NCBI GenBank assembly: GCA_963781955.1
Contig: CAWAHU010000001.1
Location: 1,798,001 to 1,862,000, forward strand
DNA: 64,000 nucleotides
Source of the DNA: Bog-473 sp963781955
GTDB taxonomy: Bacteria; Actinomycetota; Acidimicrobiia; Acidimicrobiales; RAAP-2
Direction: 5' to 3'
Positions 41,190 through 49,956 of this stretch are shown in pieces. Position numbers and translations under genes: made by a program. Numbering within the stretch: position 1 is the first letter of the stretch; each line of letters begins with the position of its first letter. The notes under the pieces were generated by a model. That model was not told the origin of the DNA, did not search any database, and saw only the letters and a program-made list of their open reading frames with translations.

Positions 41190-41927
41190 TCAGGGCCGGG
41201 GCACCCAGCAGGCGTCGTTGAAGCGCAGCAGGATCCAGCGGTCCTCGGCGGGCACCCACTCCCACTCGGTCATGGATGCGTGCACGATGCGCACCCAGCC
41301 CCGACGGTAGACATCCTGGGGCACCCCGAGGAAGCGGATCATTGTGGCCTCGATCACCCCGGCGTGGACGGCGGCCACCACCAGCTCGCCCGGGTGCGCC
41401 CGCACCACGTCGTGCACGGCGTCGGAGGCCCGCACGACGAACTCGGCCCAGCTCTCGCCGCCCGGGGCGATGGGGGTCGTGGGGTCCGTGTCCCAGTCGG
41501 GCACCCCGAACGTCGAGACGTACTCGTCCCACGGGATGCCGTCGGCCTCCCCCGGGTGCAACTCGCACAGGTCGCAGCGCTCCCGCACCGCGCCGAGCGC
41601 TTTGGGTCCGGGCCCGACCACCGGGCGCAACCGCTCCGCCGTCTCGACCGCCCGAGGCAGCACCGAGGCGTACATGGCGGTAGCCTCCCGCAGCTCGCCG
41701 CTCTCGTAGAGCCGGTCGGCCAGCATGGCCACCTGGCGCCGGCCCAGGTCGGTCAGGCCGGTGCACCCCTTGGCCCCCCCCACGACGTGGTTCCGGTTGC
41801 ACTCGGCCTCCCCGTGGCGCACGAGCACGATCCGCGAGGCGCCTTCGTTGGGCGGGAAGATGCGCAGGACCCCGGCGTGGGAGCGCTCGTCCGTCGCCCT
41901 CACCGGGTCACCGAGGTCACGGGTCAC
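41190..41927 (-). CDS. Histidine phosphatase superfamily protein
   Basis: About 245 residues, phosphoglycerate-mutase-like. The catalytic RHG motif is in IVLVRHGEAECN, with GLTDLGRRQVAML, SVLPRAVETAERL and a second histidine in AAVHAGVIEA. The middle insertion contains several cysteines (RCDLCELH). The substrate is unknown. GTG at 41927 lies just past the VWA stop; a GTG at 41903 is equally possible. It is the last gene of the proB-proA-moxR-VWA run. Confidence 0.85.
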   Translation of the reverse strand: MTRDLGDPVRATDERSHAGVLRIFPPNEGASRIVLVRHGEAECNRNHVVGGAKGCTGLTDLGRRQVAMLADRLYESGELREATAMYASVLPRAVETAERLRPVVGPGPKALGAVRERCDLCELHPGEADGIPWDEYVSTFGVPDWDTDPTTPIAPGGESWAEFVVRASDAVHDVVRAHPGELVVAAVHAGVIEATMIRFLGVPQDVYRRGWVRIVHASMTEWEWVPAEDRWILLRFNDACWVPRP

Positions 41928-41931
41928 CGGC

Positions 41932-43383
41932 TCAGGCCAGGTTGCCGACGAAGTGCTCGAGCTGGCGGAGCGTGCGGCACTCGACCACCTCGTCACAGTG
42001 GGCGGCGTACTCCCCGACGATGGAGTCGCCCGAGCCCCAGTAGTCGCGCGGCTCGGGGTTGAGCCAGAAGACGTGGCGGGCCTTGGCCTGCATGTCCTCG
42101 AGCACCCACGACTGCGAGGCGTGGTAGTTGTTACGGGCGTCGCCCAGCACCATCACGCTCGAGCGCGAGGTGACCTGGTCGCCCCAGCGGCGGTGGAACT
42201 CGCTCAGAGCGTGGCCATAGTCGGAGTGCCCGTCGACCCAGATGACGTCAGCCTCGGTGTTGATGCGCGCCACCGCCTCGGACGGGTCGACCACACCCTC
42301 GAAGAACCGCGTGACCTCGTCGATCCCGTCGATGAACACGAAGCTGCGCACCTTGGAGAACTGCGACGAGATGGCGTACACCAGGTGCAGGGTGAAGCGG
42401 GCGAAGCTGGCCACCGAGCCCGAGATGTCGGCGATCACGAAGATCTCGGGCTTGGCCGGCCGTGGATGGCGGAACCGCGGCTCGATCGGTACACCGCCCG
42501 TCGAGAGCGAGCGCCGCATGGTGGCACGGAAGTCGAGCGGCCCCTTGCGCCCGTGACGCCGCTTGCGGGCGAGGCGCACGGCCAGCTTGCGCGACAGCGG
42601 GTGCAGGACCCGGTGCAGCACGGCCAGCTCCTCTCGGGTGGCGTGCATCACGTCGATGTCCTCGGGTAGGGGCTTGCGCACCGACTTGGCCAGCGCCTCG
42701 GCGCCCCGGTCCTCCACCAGGCGGCGGCGGATCTCGGTCTCGACCGCCTTACGGAACTGCTCGATCCGCACCTTGTACTCGTCGGCGGCCAGGCGCTCCT
42801 CGAGCTCGGTGAGCGACGCGCCGGCCGCCCCGGCACGGGCCTGCTCCATGAGGCGCTCGAGCACACCGTCGAGGTCCAGGTTCCGCAGCGTGCGGTAGAG
42901 GTAGTAGGTGCCGCCGACCGGGCGCCCCGGCTCCATGCCGGCGTACCGGTCGACCGCGTTACGGGCCACGGCGTTCATCAACCCGGCGTCGGCCGACAGC
43001 AACGACTTGAACAGCAGCTCGGCCAGCTCCTCGGGCGTCATGCCCTCGCCGGCCCCGCCGCCCTTCCAGGAACGCCCCTGGCCCTGCATCCCACCCTGGC
43101 CCGCCTGCTCGCCCTCGGCACCCTCCTCTGACTCCATGGCCTCGCCCTCGCCCGCCGCCACGCCGCCGGTACGCATGGCGAAGAACACCTCGAAGGCCGT
43201 CTCGAAGGCGCGCCAGTGCGACGAGGACTTCACCAGCGTGGCCGCCAGCGCGTACTTCAGGCCCTCGCGGTCCTCGAGGGGGATGTGGTGCACGGCCTCG
43301 GCTGCATCGAGGTGCTCGGTCAGCGAGACGGGCAGGCCGGCGCGGCGCAGCTCGGTGACGAAGCCGGAGAGGAGATCGAGCAC
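41932..43383 (-). CDS. VWA-domain CoxE-like protein
   Basis: A 483-residue protein whose C-terminal half is a CoxE-type von Willebrand A domain with the metal-site motif ADISGSVASF near residue 325, then FVFIDGIDEVTRFFEG and WVDGHSDYGHAL. The N-terminal half is helical with a Gly/Gln/Glu-rich linker. It starts 12 nt after the MoxR ATPase, forming a MoxR-VWA pair of the kind that acts as a chaperone for inserting cofactors or assembling enzyme complexes. The client is unknown. Confidence 0.9.
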   Translation of the reverse strand: MLDLLSGFVTELRRAGLPVSLTEHLDAAEAVHHIPLEDREGLKYALAATLVKSSSHWRAFETAFEVFFAMRTGGVAAGEGEAMESEEGAEGEQAGQGGMQGQGRSWKGGGAGEGMTPEELAELLFKSLLSADAGLMNAVARNAVDRYAGMEPGRPVGGTYYLYRTLRNLDLDGVLERLMEQARAGAAGASLTELEERLAADEYKVRIEQFRKAVETEIRRRLVEDRGAEALAKSVRKPLPEDIDVMHATREELAVLHRVLHPLSRKLAVRLARKRRHGRKGPLDFRATMRRSLSTGGVPIEPRFRHPRPAKPEIFVIADISGSVASFARFTLHLVYAISSQFSKVRSFVFIDGIDEVTRFFEGVVDPSEAVARINTEADVIWVDGHSDYGHALSEFHRRWGDQVTSRSSVMVLGDARNNYHASQSWVLEDMQAKARHVFWLNPEPRDYWGSGDSIVGEYAAHCDEVVECRTLRQLEHFVGNLA

Positions 43384-43395
43384 GCCTGGCTCCTC

Positions 43396-44340
43396 TCAGC
43401 TCGACGACGCGGAGAGCAGCTCCTTGGAGGCCCGCTCGATGTCGGCCTGGTACTTCAACAAGATGTGCAGCGTGTCCTTGGCGCCCGCCGCGTCGATGGT
43501 CTGCACGCCGAGCAGAACCAGGGTGCGCGCCCAGTCCAGGGTCTCGGACACCGAGGGGGCCTTGCGCAGCTCCAACGTGCGCAGGGAGCGAACGATGCGC
43601 GCCACCTGGTCGGCCAGCTCCTCGCTGATGCCGGGCACCTTGGCCCGCACGATGTCGCGCTCGCGCTCGAGGTCGGGGTAGTCCACATGGAGGTAGAGGC
43701 AACGGCGCTTCAGCGCCTCGGACAGCTCGCGGGTGTTGTTGGAGGTGAGGAACACCATGGGCAGCTGGGTGGCCCGCACGGTGCCGAGCTCGGGGATGGA
43801 GACCTGGTACTCCGAGAGGATCTCGAGCAGGAGCGCCTCGGTCTCGAGCTCGACCCGGTCGACCTCGTCGACGAGGAGCACCACGGGCTCGGTGGCACGG
43901 ATGGCCTCGAGCAGGGGGCGGGTCAGCAAGAAGTCCTCCGAGAAGATGTCCTCCTCGAGCTCCTGCCACGACGGGCCCTCATCCTCGGCCTTGCCGTGCT
44001 CCCCGGCCTGGATCCGCAGCAGCTGCTTGCGGTAGTTCCACTCGTAGAGCGCCTTGGACTCGTCGAGGCCCTCGTAGCACTGCAGGCGGATGAGCCGGGC
44101 CCCGGTCAGCTCGGCCACCGACTTCGCCAGCTGGGTCTTGCCGGTGCCTGCCGGGCCCTCGACCAGCACCGGCTTGGCCAGCCGGTCGGCCAGGTAGACC
44201 ACACCGCTGATGGACTCGTCGGCCAGGTAGCCGACCTCGGCCAGGCCGGCCCGCACCGCGTCGAGCGACTCGAACCGGGGCGGGCCCGCCTCGGGCAGTC
44301 CGAGGGCGCCGCTCCCGCTCTTGGATGTCGCAGCACTCAC
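43396..44340 (-). CDS. MoxR-family AAA+ ATPase
   Basis: A 314-residue AAA+ protein: Walker A GPAGTGKT at residues 62-69, Walker B VVLLVDEVDR, sensor 1 MVFLTSNNTRELSEALKRRCL. The arginine-finger-containing R-R-C segment fits the MoxR/CoxD group. GTG at 44340 overlaps the proA stop by 4 nt. With the downstream VWA partner it probably forms a metal- or cofactor-insertion chaperone. Confidence 0.93.
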   Translation of the reverse strand: MSAATSKSGSGALGLPEAGPPRFESLDAVRAGLAEVGYLADESISGVVYLADRLAKPVLVEGPAGTGKTQLAKSVAELTGARLIRLQCYEGLDESKALYEWNYRKQLLRIQAGEHGKAEDEGPSWQELEEDIFSEDFLLTRPLLEAIRATEPVVLLVDEVDRVELETEALLLEILSEYQVSIPELGTVRATQLPMVFLTSNNTRELSEALKRRCLYLHVDYPDLERERDIVRAKVPGISEELADQVARIVRSLRTLELRKAPSVSETLDWARTLVLLGVQTIDAAGAKDTLHILLKYQADIERASKELLSASSS

Positions 44341-45590
44341 TGCCGCACCTGCCCGTCACCGCGCACGACCCACTTCAACGTCGTCAGCTCCTTCACCCCC
44401 ATCGGCCCGCGAGCGTGCAGCTTCTGGGTGGAGATGCCCACCTCGGCGCCCAGCCCGAGCTCCTCGCCGTCGACGAACCTCGTCGACGCGTTCACCAGCA
44501 CCGCCGCCCCGTCCACCTCGGTCACGAACCGGTCGGCCGCCTCCACGTCGGACGTCACGATGGCCTCCGAGTGGCCCGAGCTGTACCGAGCGATGTGCTC
44601 GATGGCCTCATCCAGGTCGTCGACCATCCCGATGGCCACGACCGGGCCGAGGAACTCCGTGGCGAAGTCCTCCTCGAGTGCCGGTACGGCGTCGGGCACG
44701 TGGGCCCGGACACGCTCGTCGGCGCGTATCTCGACGCCGGCGCCGGCCAGGGAGGCGGCCACCCGCGGCAGCAGCTCGGCCGCCACCTTCTGGTGCACGA
44801 GGATCGTCTCGACGGCGTTGCACACCCCGAAGCGGTGCGTCTTGGCGTTGACCACCAGCGCATGGGCCATGTCGAGGTCCGCCGTGCCGTCGACGTAGAT
44901 GTGGCAGTTCCCGTCGCCGTCCAGCACGTAGGGCACGGTGGCGTGCTCGACCAGTGACTCAATGAGCGCCGGGCCCCCGCGGGGGATGAGGCAGTCGATT
45001 GACCCCCGCAGCTGCATGAAGGCCACGGCGGTCTCGTGCGAGGTGTCCTCCACCAGGGCCACGGCGTCCTCGGGCAGCCCGGCCTGATCGAGTGCCCGGC
45101 GCAAGACGGCCACCACGGCCTGGTTGGACGCCAGCGCCGACGACGACCCGCGCAGGAAGGCGGCATTGCCCGACTTGATGCAGAGGCCGGCAGCGTCGCT
45201 CGTCACGTTGGGCCGGTTCTCGTAGATGATCCCAACGACGCCCAGGGGGACGCGCACCTTGGTCACCACGAGGCCGTTGGGCCTCGACCAGCCCTCGACC
45301 ACCTCGCCCACCGGATCGGGCAGGGCGGCCACGGTGCGCAGCCCGCTCGCCATGCTCTCCACCCGCTCGGGCGTGAGGCGCAGGCGGTCCATCGCCGCCT
45401 CGGTCAGGCCGGCGGCCTCAGCGCGTGCGAGGTCCTCCCGGTTGGCCTCGACCAGCCACTCCCACTTCTCCTCGAGCAGGCCGGCCGCCAGGTTCAGTGC
45501 CCGGTCGCGCGCCGGGGCGGGGGCCCGGGCCAGGAGCCGGGCGGCGGCGCGGACGCGTGCCGCGAGCTGCTCGAGCTGGGACGAAACCAC
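44337..45590 (-). CDS. proA: Gamma-glutamyl phosphate reductase
   Basis: Second step of proline synthesis. The 417 residues follow the aldehyde-dehydrogenase fold: PLGVVGIIYENRPNVTSDAAGLCIKSGN, RGGPALI, the catalytic cysteine in RFGVCNAVET, and GLGAEVGISTQKLHARGPMG at the C-terminus. GTG at 45590 sits 4 nt after the proB stop. The stop overlaps the MoxR start. Confidence 0.96.
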   Translation of the reverse strand: MVSSQLEQLAARVRAAARLLARAPAPARDRALNLAAGLLEEKWEWLVEANREDLARAEAAGLTEAAMDRLRLTPERVESMASGLRTVAALPDPVGEVVEGWSRPNGLVVTKVRVPLGVVGIIYENRPNVTSDAAGLCIKSGNAAFLRGSSSALASNQAVVAVLRRALDQAGLPEDAVALVEDTSHETAVAFMQLRGSIDCLIPRGGPALIESLVEHATVPYVLDGDGNCHIYVDGTADLDMAHALVVNAKTHRFGVCNAVETILVHQKVAAELLPRVAASLAGAGVEIRADERVRAHVPDAVPALEEDFATEFLGPVVAIGMVDDLDEAIEHIARYSSGHSEAIVTSDVEAADRFVTEVDGAAVLVNASTRFVDGEELGLGAEVGISTQKLHARGPMGVKELTTLKWVVRGDGQVRQ

Positions 45591-45594
45591 CGGT

Positions 45595-46641
45595 TCAGCG
45601 TACAAGGACCAGGTCATCTCGATGGACGACGACCTGGCGCGGCCGCCCCATCCACTCCGGGGCCCGGTCCGCGGCCAGCCGGACCAGGCCCTTGGCGAAG
45701 ACGGCACCGTCGGGCCCGGCAATCTCCACCGCGTCGTCGGGCGTGAAGCCCCCGGTCACCGCGCTGACGCCGGCTGCCAGCAGCGAGCGGCCCCGCTCGA
45801 GCAGGGCCGCCCGGGCTCCCTCGTCCACGGTCAGGCAGCCCGCCGAGCCCAGGGCGAAGGCGATCCACAGTTTGCGGGCCGACAGTGAGGCGGCGCGCGC
45901 CCGGAACACGGTCCCCACGCCGGATTCGCCCGCCAAGGCGCCCGCCAGCACGCCCGGGCGCCCGGCATCCGCGATCACCGTGCGCACGCCGGACCAGGTT
46001 GCGATCTTGGCCGCCGCCAGCTTCGAGGCCATGCCACCGCTGCCCACCGGGCTGCCCGGACCGCCGGCCATGCGCTCGAGCTCGTGGTCGATCTCGACCA
46101 CCTCCTCGATCAAGGACGCCTCCGTGTCGCTCCGGGGGTCGCCGGTGAGCAGCCCGGGCGCGTCGGTCAGCAGCACGAGGAGCTGGGCTCCCACGAGGTG
46201 TGCCACCAGCGCGGCCAGGCGGTCGTTGTCGCCGAAGCGGATCTCCTCGTCGGCCACGGCGTCGTTCTCGTTGACCACCGGGACCACCCCGAGGTCGACC
46301 AGGTGGCGCAAGGTCCCGCGCGCGTGCAGGTACTGCGTGCGGTGCACGAAGTCGAGCGGGGCCAACAGCACCTGCCCGGCCAGGAGTCCCTGAGGCTCGA
46401 GCCCGTCCTGCCACAGGCGCATCAGCCGGTGCTGCCCGACGGCGGACACGGCCTGCAGGACGGCGGGGTCCCCCGGGCGCTGCTCGCCCCGCCCCAGCGC
46501 GGCCCACCCGGCCGCGATGGCGCCCGAGGTGACCACCACCACGGTGTGGCCGTCCCGGCGGGCCGCCGCCACCTCGCCGCACAGGCGCGCCACCGTCGCC
46601 GCCGTCACCGAGGACGAGCCGAGCTTCACGACGGCGATCAC
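45595..46641 (-). CDS. proB: Glutamate 5-kinase
   Basis: First step of proline synthesis, feedback-inhibited by proline. The 348 residues comprise an amino-acid-kinase domain (VVKLGSSSVTA, TSGAIAAGWAALG, PVVNENDAVADEEIRFGDNDRLAALVA, GGMASKLAAA) and a C-terminal PUA domain (about residues 265-345). GTG at 46641 overlaps the obgE stop by 4 nt (GTGA). Confidence 0.96.
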   Translation of the reverse strand: MIAVVKLGSSSVTAATVARLCGEVAAARRDGHTVVVVTSGAIAAGWAALGRGEQRPGDPAVLQAVSAVGQHRLMRLWQDGLEPQGLLAGQVLLAPLDFVHRTQYLHARGTLRHLVDLGVVPVVNENDAVADEEIRFGDNDRLAALVAHLVGAQLLVLLTDAPGLLTGDPRSDTEASLIEEVVEIDHELERMAGGPGSPVGSGGMASKLAAAKIATWSGVRTVIADAGRPGVLAGALAGESGVGTVFRARAASLSARKLWIAFALGSAGCLTVDEGARAALLERGRSLLAAGVSAVTGGFTPDDAVEIAGPDGAVFAKGLVRLAADRAPEWMGRPRQVVVHRDDLVLVR

Positions 46642-47925
46642 ACGTCCTCCCCCCACACGAAGGTCATGGCGCCAACCGTGACCTCGTCGCCGTCGCGCAC
46701 CCCGGCCCGGGTCAGGGCCCGGTCGACCCCGAGGCGGCGCAGCCGCCGCACCACCTCGGCTTGGGCGCCGGCGTCAGTGAGGTCCGAGAGGGCGACGGCG
46801 CGCTCGGCGGCGCGCCCCAGAACCACCCACGCACCCGTGCCGGCCCGCTGCACGTCGACGCCCTCGGGGGCGGGCCGGTGCACCACCACCTCGTGCGAGG
46901 CCGCCTCCGCGTCGGCGGCCCGGGCCGCCTGCACCAGGGCGGCCAACCGCTCGGTCAGCTCCCGGACCCCGGCACCGGTGGCCGCCGAGAGGACCAGGTC
47001 GCACGTCACGTCGCCGTCGGTCGCCTCGCCGTGGGACCCCATGTCGGCCCGCACATCCGCCTTGGACCCCACCACCAGGCGAGGCCGCTCCAGGAGCTCA
47101 GGGCGGTACGAGCCGAGCTCGGAGAGCAGCACGCGCCGCTGGACCGCCGGCGTCTCGCCGCCCATGTCCGGGGCGGCCAGGTCGAGCAACACCACCAGGA
47201 CCCTGGCGCGCTCGACGTGGCGCAGGAACTGGTGCCCGAGGCCCTTGCCCTCGGCGGCGCCCTCGATCAAGCCCGGGATGTCGGCCATGACGAACTCGGC
47301 GCTGTCGTGCGCCCCACCCAGCCGGACCACGCCGAGATGCGGCTCGAGCGTGGTGAAGGGGTAGTCGGCGATCTTGGGCTTGGCTGCAGAGACGGTCGAG
47401 ATCAGCGTCGACTTGCCTGCATTGGGGAAGCCCACCAGCGCCACGTCAGCCATGAGCTTGAGCTCCATGTTGAGCCAGCGCTCCTGGCCCCGCTCCCCCT
47501 GCTCGGCGAAGGCGGGCGCCCGGCGCCGGTTGGACAAGAAGCGGGCGTTGCCGCGGCCGCCCTGGCCGCCCTCGGCCGCCAGGTAGCGGGCCCCCGGATG
47601 GTCGAGGTCGCACAGGACCGAGCCGTCGCGGTCACATACCACGGTGCCCACCGGGACCGGGACCACGAGGTCCTTGCCCCGGGCGCCGTGGCGCTTGGCC
47701 CCCGATCCGTGCACGCCGTCGGTGGCCCGCCGGAACGGGTGGTCCCTGAAGCCGAGTAGGGAAGACTGGTTGACCGATGCCTCGAGCCAGACATCGCCGC
47801 CGTGACCGCCGTCGCCCCCGTCGGGACCACCCCGCTCCACGTGGGCCTCGCGTCGCCACGACACCGCGCCGGCCCCGCCGTCGCCCGCGCGCGTGCAGCT
47901 GGGCCTGGTCGACGAATCCCGGCAT
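46638..47925 (-). CDS. obgE: Obg-family GTPase, reading frame broken near 5' end
   Basis: A ribosome-assembly and stress GTPase. From 47864 downward the frame is a full Obg: glycine-rich RGGPDGGDGGHGGDVWL, G-domain GFPNAGKST, ADIPGLIEGA, and an OCT-like C-terminal domain. The expected first residues MPGFVDQAQLHAR begin at an ATG at 47925 but lie in another frame. The break falls in the gcgcgcg run at 47887-47893, where two extra bases would restore the normal GDGGAG sequence. An alternative GTG at 47864 would delete about 20 essential residues. Assembly error is most likely. The OBG fold otherwise looks intact. Confidence 0.85.
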
Positions 47926-47936
47926 GGCGAAAAAGC

Positions 47937-49247
47937 CTAGGAGCCGACGAGTCGGCGGGCGCGCCGCGCCACCTCGGACCGGGCCTGCTCGCCGTCGACG
48001 AGCGTGCAGAGGCCCGCCTCGACCACCGGCACCCCGTCCACCCACACGTCGGTCACCAGGTAACCGGCCCCCGCCCACACGAGGTGCCCGAGGAGCTCGG
48101 CGTCGGTGACCGACGGGGTGAAGCGCGGGTCGTCGGTGCGCAGCCGGATGAGGTCGGCCGGGCGACCCGCCTCGAGGGTGCCCACGGGCAGTCCGAGCGC
48201 CTCGGCGCCGCCCCGGGTGGCCATTCGGAGCGCGGCGGCCGAGGTCACCGCCTCGGGGTCGCCGGCCCCGGCCCGGGCGAAGAGGGCGGCGAGGCGCATC
48301 TCGTCCCACAGGTGCAGGTCGTCGTTGGAGGCCGGCCCGTCGGTGCCCAACCCGACGCGCACGCCGCGCCCGACCAACGCGGTGAGCGGGGCCACGCCGG
48401 CGCCCAACTTCCCGTTCGAGCCCGGGCAGTGAGCCACGGCGACGTCGTGAGAGGCCACCAGCCCGAGGTCGTGCTCGTCGAGCCAGACGGCGTGCGCGGC
48501 GAGCACCCGCCCGTCGAGCGCGCCCACCGAGGCCAGGACGGCCGGTGCGCTCATTCCATAGCGCTCGCGCACCAGCTCGCCCTCGGCCACGGTCTCGTTG
48601 AGGTGGATCTGTATGAGCGCGTCGCGGCGCTGCGCCTCTGCCGCGATGGCGGCCAGTCCCTCGGGCGGCACCGTGTACACCGCGTGCGGACCGAAGCCCA
48701 CCTGCACCCGTGACCCCGGCGCCGCGTTGGCGTCGAAGAGCGCGCAGGCCTCGGCCAGCAGCTCCTCCCAGGTGTCACCCGCTCCCCCGTGGGGCACGGT
48801 GAAGATCCCCGGCGTGTAGACGGCACGGATGCCCGAGTCGGTCAGCGCCTCCATGACCGGGGCCGGGTGCCGGTACTGCTCACAGGTGGTGGTGACGCCG
48901 TTGCCCAGCATCTCGACCGCGCCCAGCACCATGCCCCAGTAGACGTCCTCGTCGGTGAGCAAGGCCTCGCGCGGCCATACGGACTCGTTGAGCCAACGCT
49001 CGAGCGGGAGGCCGTCGCCTGCGCTGCGCACGAGCGTCATGGGCGAGTGCCCGTGGCAGTTCACCAAGCCCGGCATCAACAGGCCGCCCACCTCGCGCAC
49101 CTCGGTGCCGGGCCCGGGCGGGACGGCACGCGGGTCGCCTACCCACTCGATGGTGCCGCCGTCGCCGATCTCGACTGCCCCCGGGGCCACCACGGTGCCG
49201 GCGTCGTCGACAGTGAAGACGGCGTCGGCAGTCAGTCGCAGGGTCAT
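47937..49247 (-). CDS. Amidohydrolase (MTA/SAH deaminase or TrzN-like)
   Basis: A 436-residue metal-dependent deaminase/hydrolase: GLLMPGLVNCHGHSPM (HxH metal ligands), ERWLNESVWPREALL, GVTTTCEQYRH, IHLNETVAE, AAHAVWLDEHDLGL, AHCPGSNGKLG and the catalytic aspartate in LGTDGPASNDDL. The pattern fits the 5'-methylthioadenosine/S-adenosylhomocysteine deaminase and s-triazine hydrolase group; the exact substrate is not determinable. ATG at 49247 follows the IdeR-type repressor stop by 7 nt and precedes obgE by 11 nt. Confidence 0.88.
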   Translation of the reverse strand: MTLRLTADAVFTVDDAGTVVAPGAVEIGDGGTIEWVGDPRAVPPGPGTEVREVGGLLMPGLVNCHGHSPMTLVRSAGDGLPLERWLNESVWPREALLTDEDVYWGMVLGAVEMLGNGVTTTCEQYRHPAPVMEALTDSGIRAVYTPGIFTVPHGGAGDTWEELLAEACALFDANAAPGSRVQVGFGPHAVYTVPPEGLAAIAAEAQRRDALIQIHLNETVAEGELVRERYGMSAPAVLASVGALDGRVLAAHAVWLDEHDLGLVASHDVAVAHCPGSNGKLGAGVAPLTALVGRGVRVGLGTDGPASNDDLHLWDEMRLAALFARAGAGDPEAVTSAAALRMATRGGAEALGLPVGTLEAGRPADLIRLRTDDPRFTPSVTDAELLGHLVWAGAGYLVTDVWVDGVPVVEAGLCTLVDGEQARSEVARRARRLVGS

Positions 49248-49254
49248 GCGGGGG

Positions 49255-49956
49255 TCACGGTGCCCCGACGAAGAGGCGGTCGGCCAGCGGGCGCGGGAGG
49301 CGCAGCTCCCCCGCCCCACCCTCGACCGCCAGGGCCACCGCCCCCTCGTCGTCACGGCCGCCTACCCGGGCCACCGCTCCGGGGATGAAGCCGCTCTCGT
49401 CGAGCATGGCCAACGAGCCCAGGTTGGTCTCGACTTCCTCGCTGATGCGGTACAACCGGACGCTCTCCCCCTCTGGCACCTCGGCCAGAGGGCGCGTGGT
49501 GGCGGCCGGCGCCGGCGAGTGCGAGCCCGGGATGGGGTTGCCGTGCGGGCAGGTCGCAGGGTCGCCCAGCAGCTCGACCAGGCGCGCCTCGACGTCGTCG
49601 GAGATCACGTGCTCCCACCGCCCCGCCTCGCTGTGCACCTTGTGCCACTCGAGGCCGATGACGTCGACCAGCAAGCGCTCGGCCAGCCGGTGCTTGCGCA
49701 CCACCTTCTCGGCCACCTCCTGCCCGCTCTCGGTGAGCGACAGGCGGCGGCCGTCCCTGGTCACGTAGCCGTCCTCGGTGAGGCGGTCGAGCATCTCCGA
49801 GACGGAAGGGGCGGACCGGCCCAGCCGCTCGGCGATCCGGGCCTGGATCACCGGCACGCCCTCCTCGGCCAGGTCGTGCATGGTCTCGAGGTACTCCTCC
49901 ACCGGCGGGTGGTACTCCTGTGGCACATGCCCGGGGCGCGGGTTGCGCTCAGGCAT
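49255..49956 (-). CDS. DtxR/IdeR-family metal-dependent repressor
   Basis: A 233-residue metalloregulator: N-terminal winged helix (IQARIAERLGRSAPSVSEMLDRLTEDGYV), the dimerisation/metal domain with HRLAERLLVDVIGLEWHKVHSEAGRWEHVIS and CPHGNPIPG, and a C-terminal SH3-like domain. It probably senses Fe2+ or Mn2+. The ATG overlaps the amine oxidase stop by 8 nt, so it is co-expressed with a copper enzyme and the amidohydrolase. Confidence 0.93.
   Translation of the reverse strand: MPERNPRPGHVPQEYHPPVEEYLETMHDLAEEGVPVIQARIAERLGRSAPSVSEMLDRLTEDGYVTRDGRRLSLTESGQEVAEKVVRKHRLAERLLVDVIGLEWHKVHSEAGRWEHVISDDVEARLVELLGDPATCPHGNPIPGSHSPAPAATTRPLAEVPEGESVRLYRISEEVETNLGSLAMLDESGFIPGAVARVGGRDDEGAVALAVEGGAGELRLPRPLADRLFVGAP

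Noticed and set aside
46638..47864. obgE simply starting at GTG 47864
   Set aside because: It would remove the first strand and part of the glycine-rich Obg fold, while a perfect match to the missing N-terminus is encoded just upstream in another frame.
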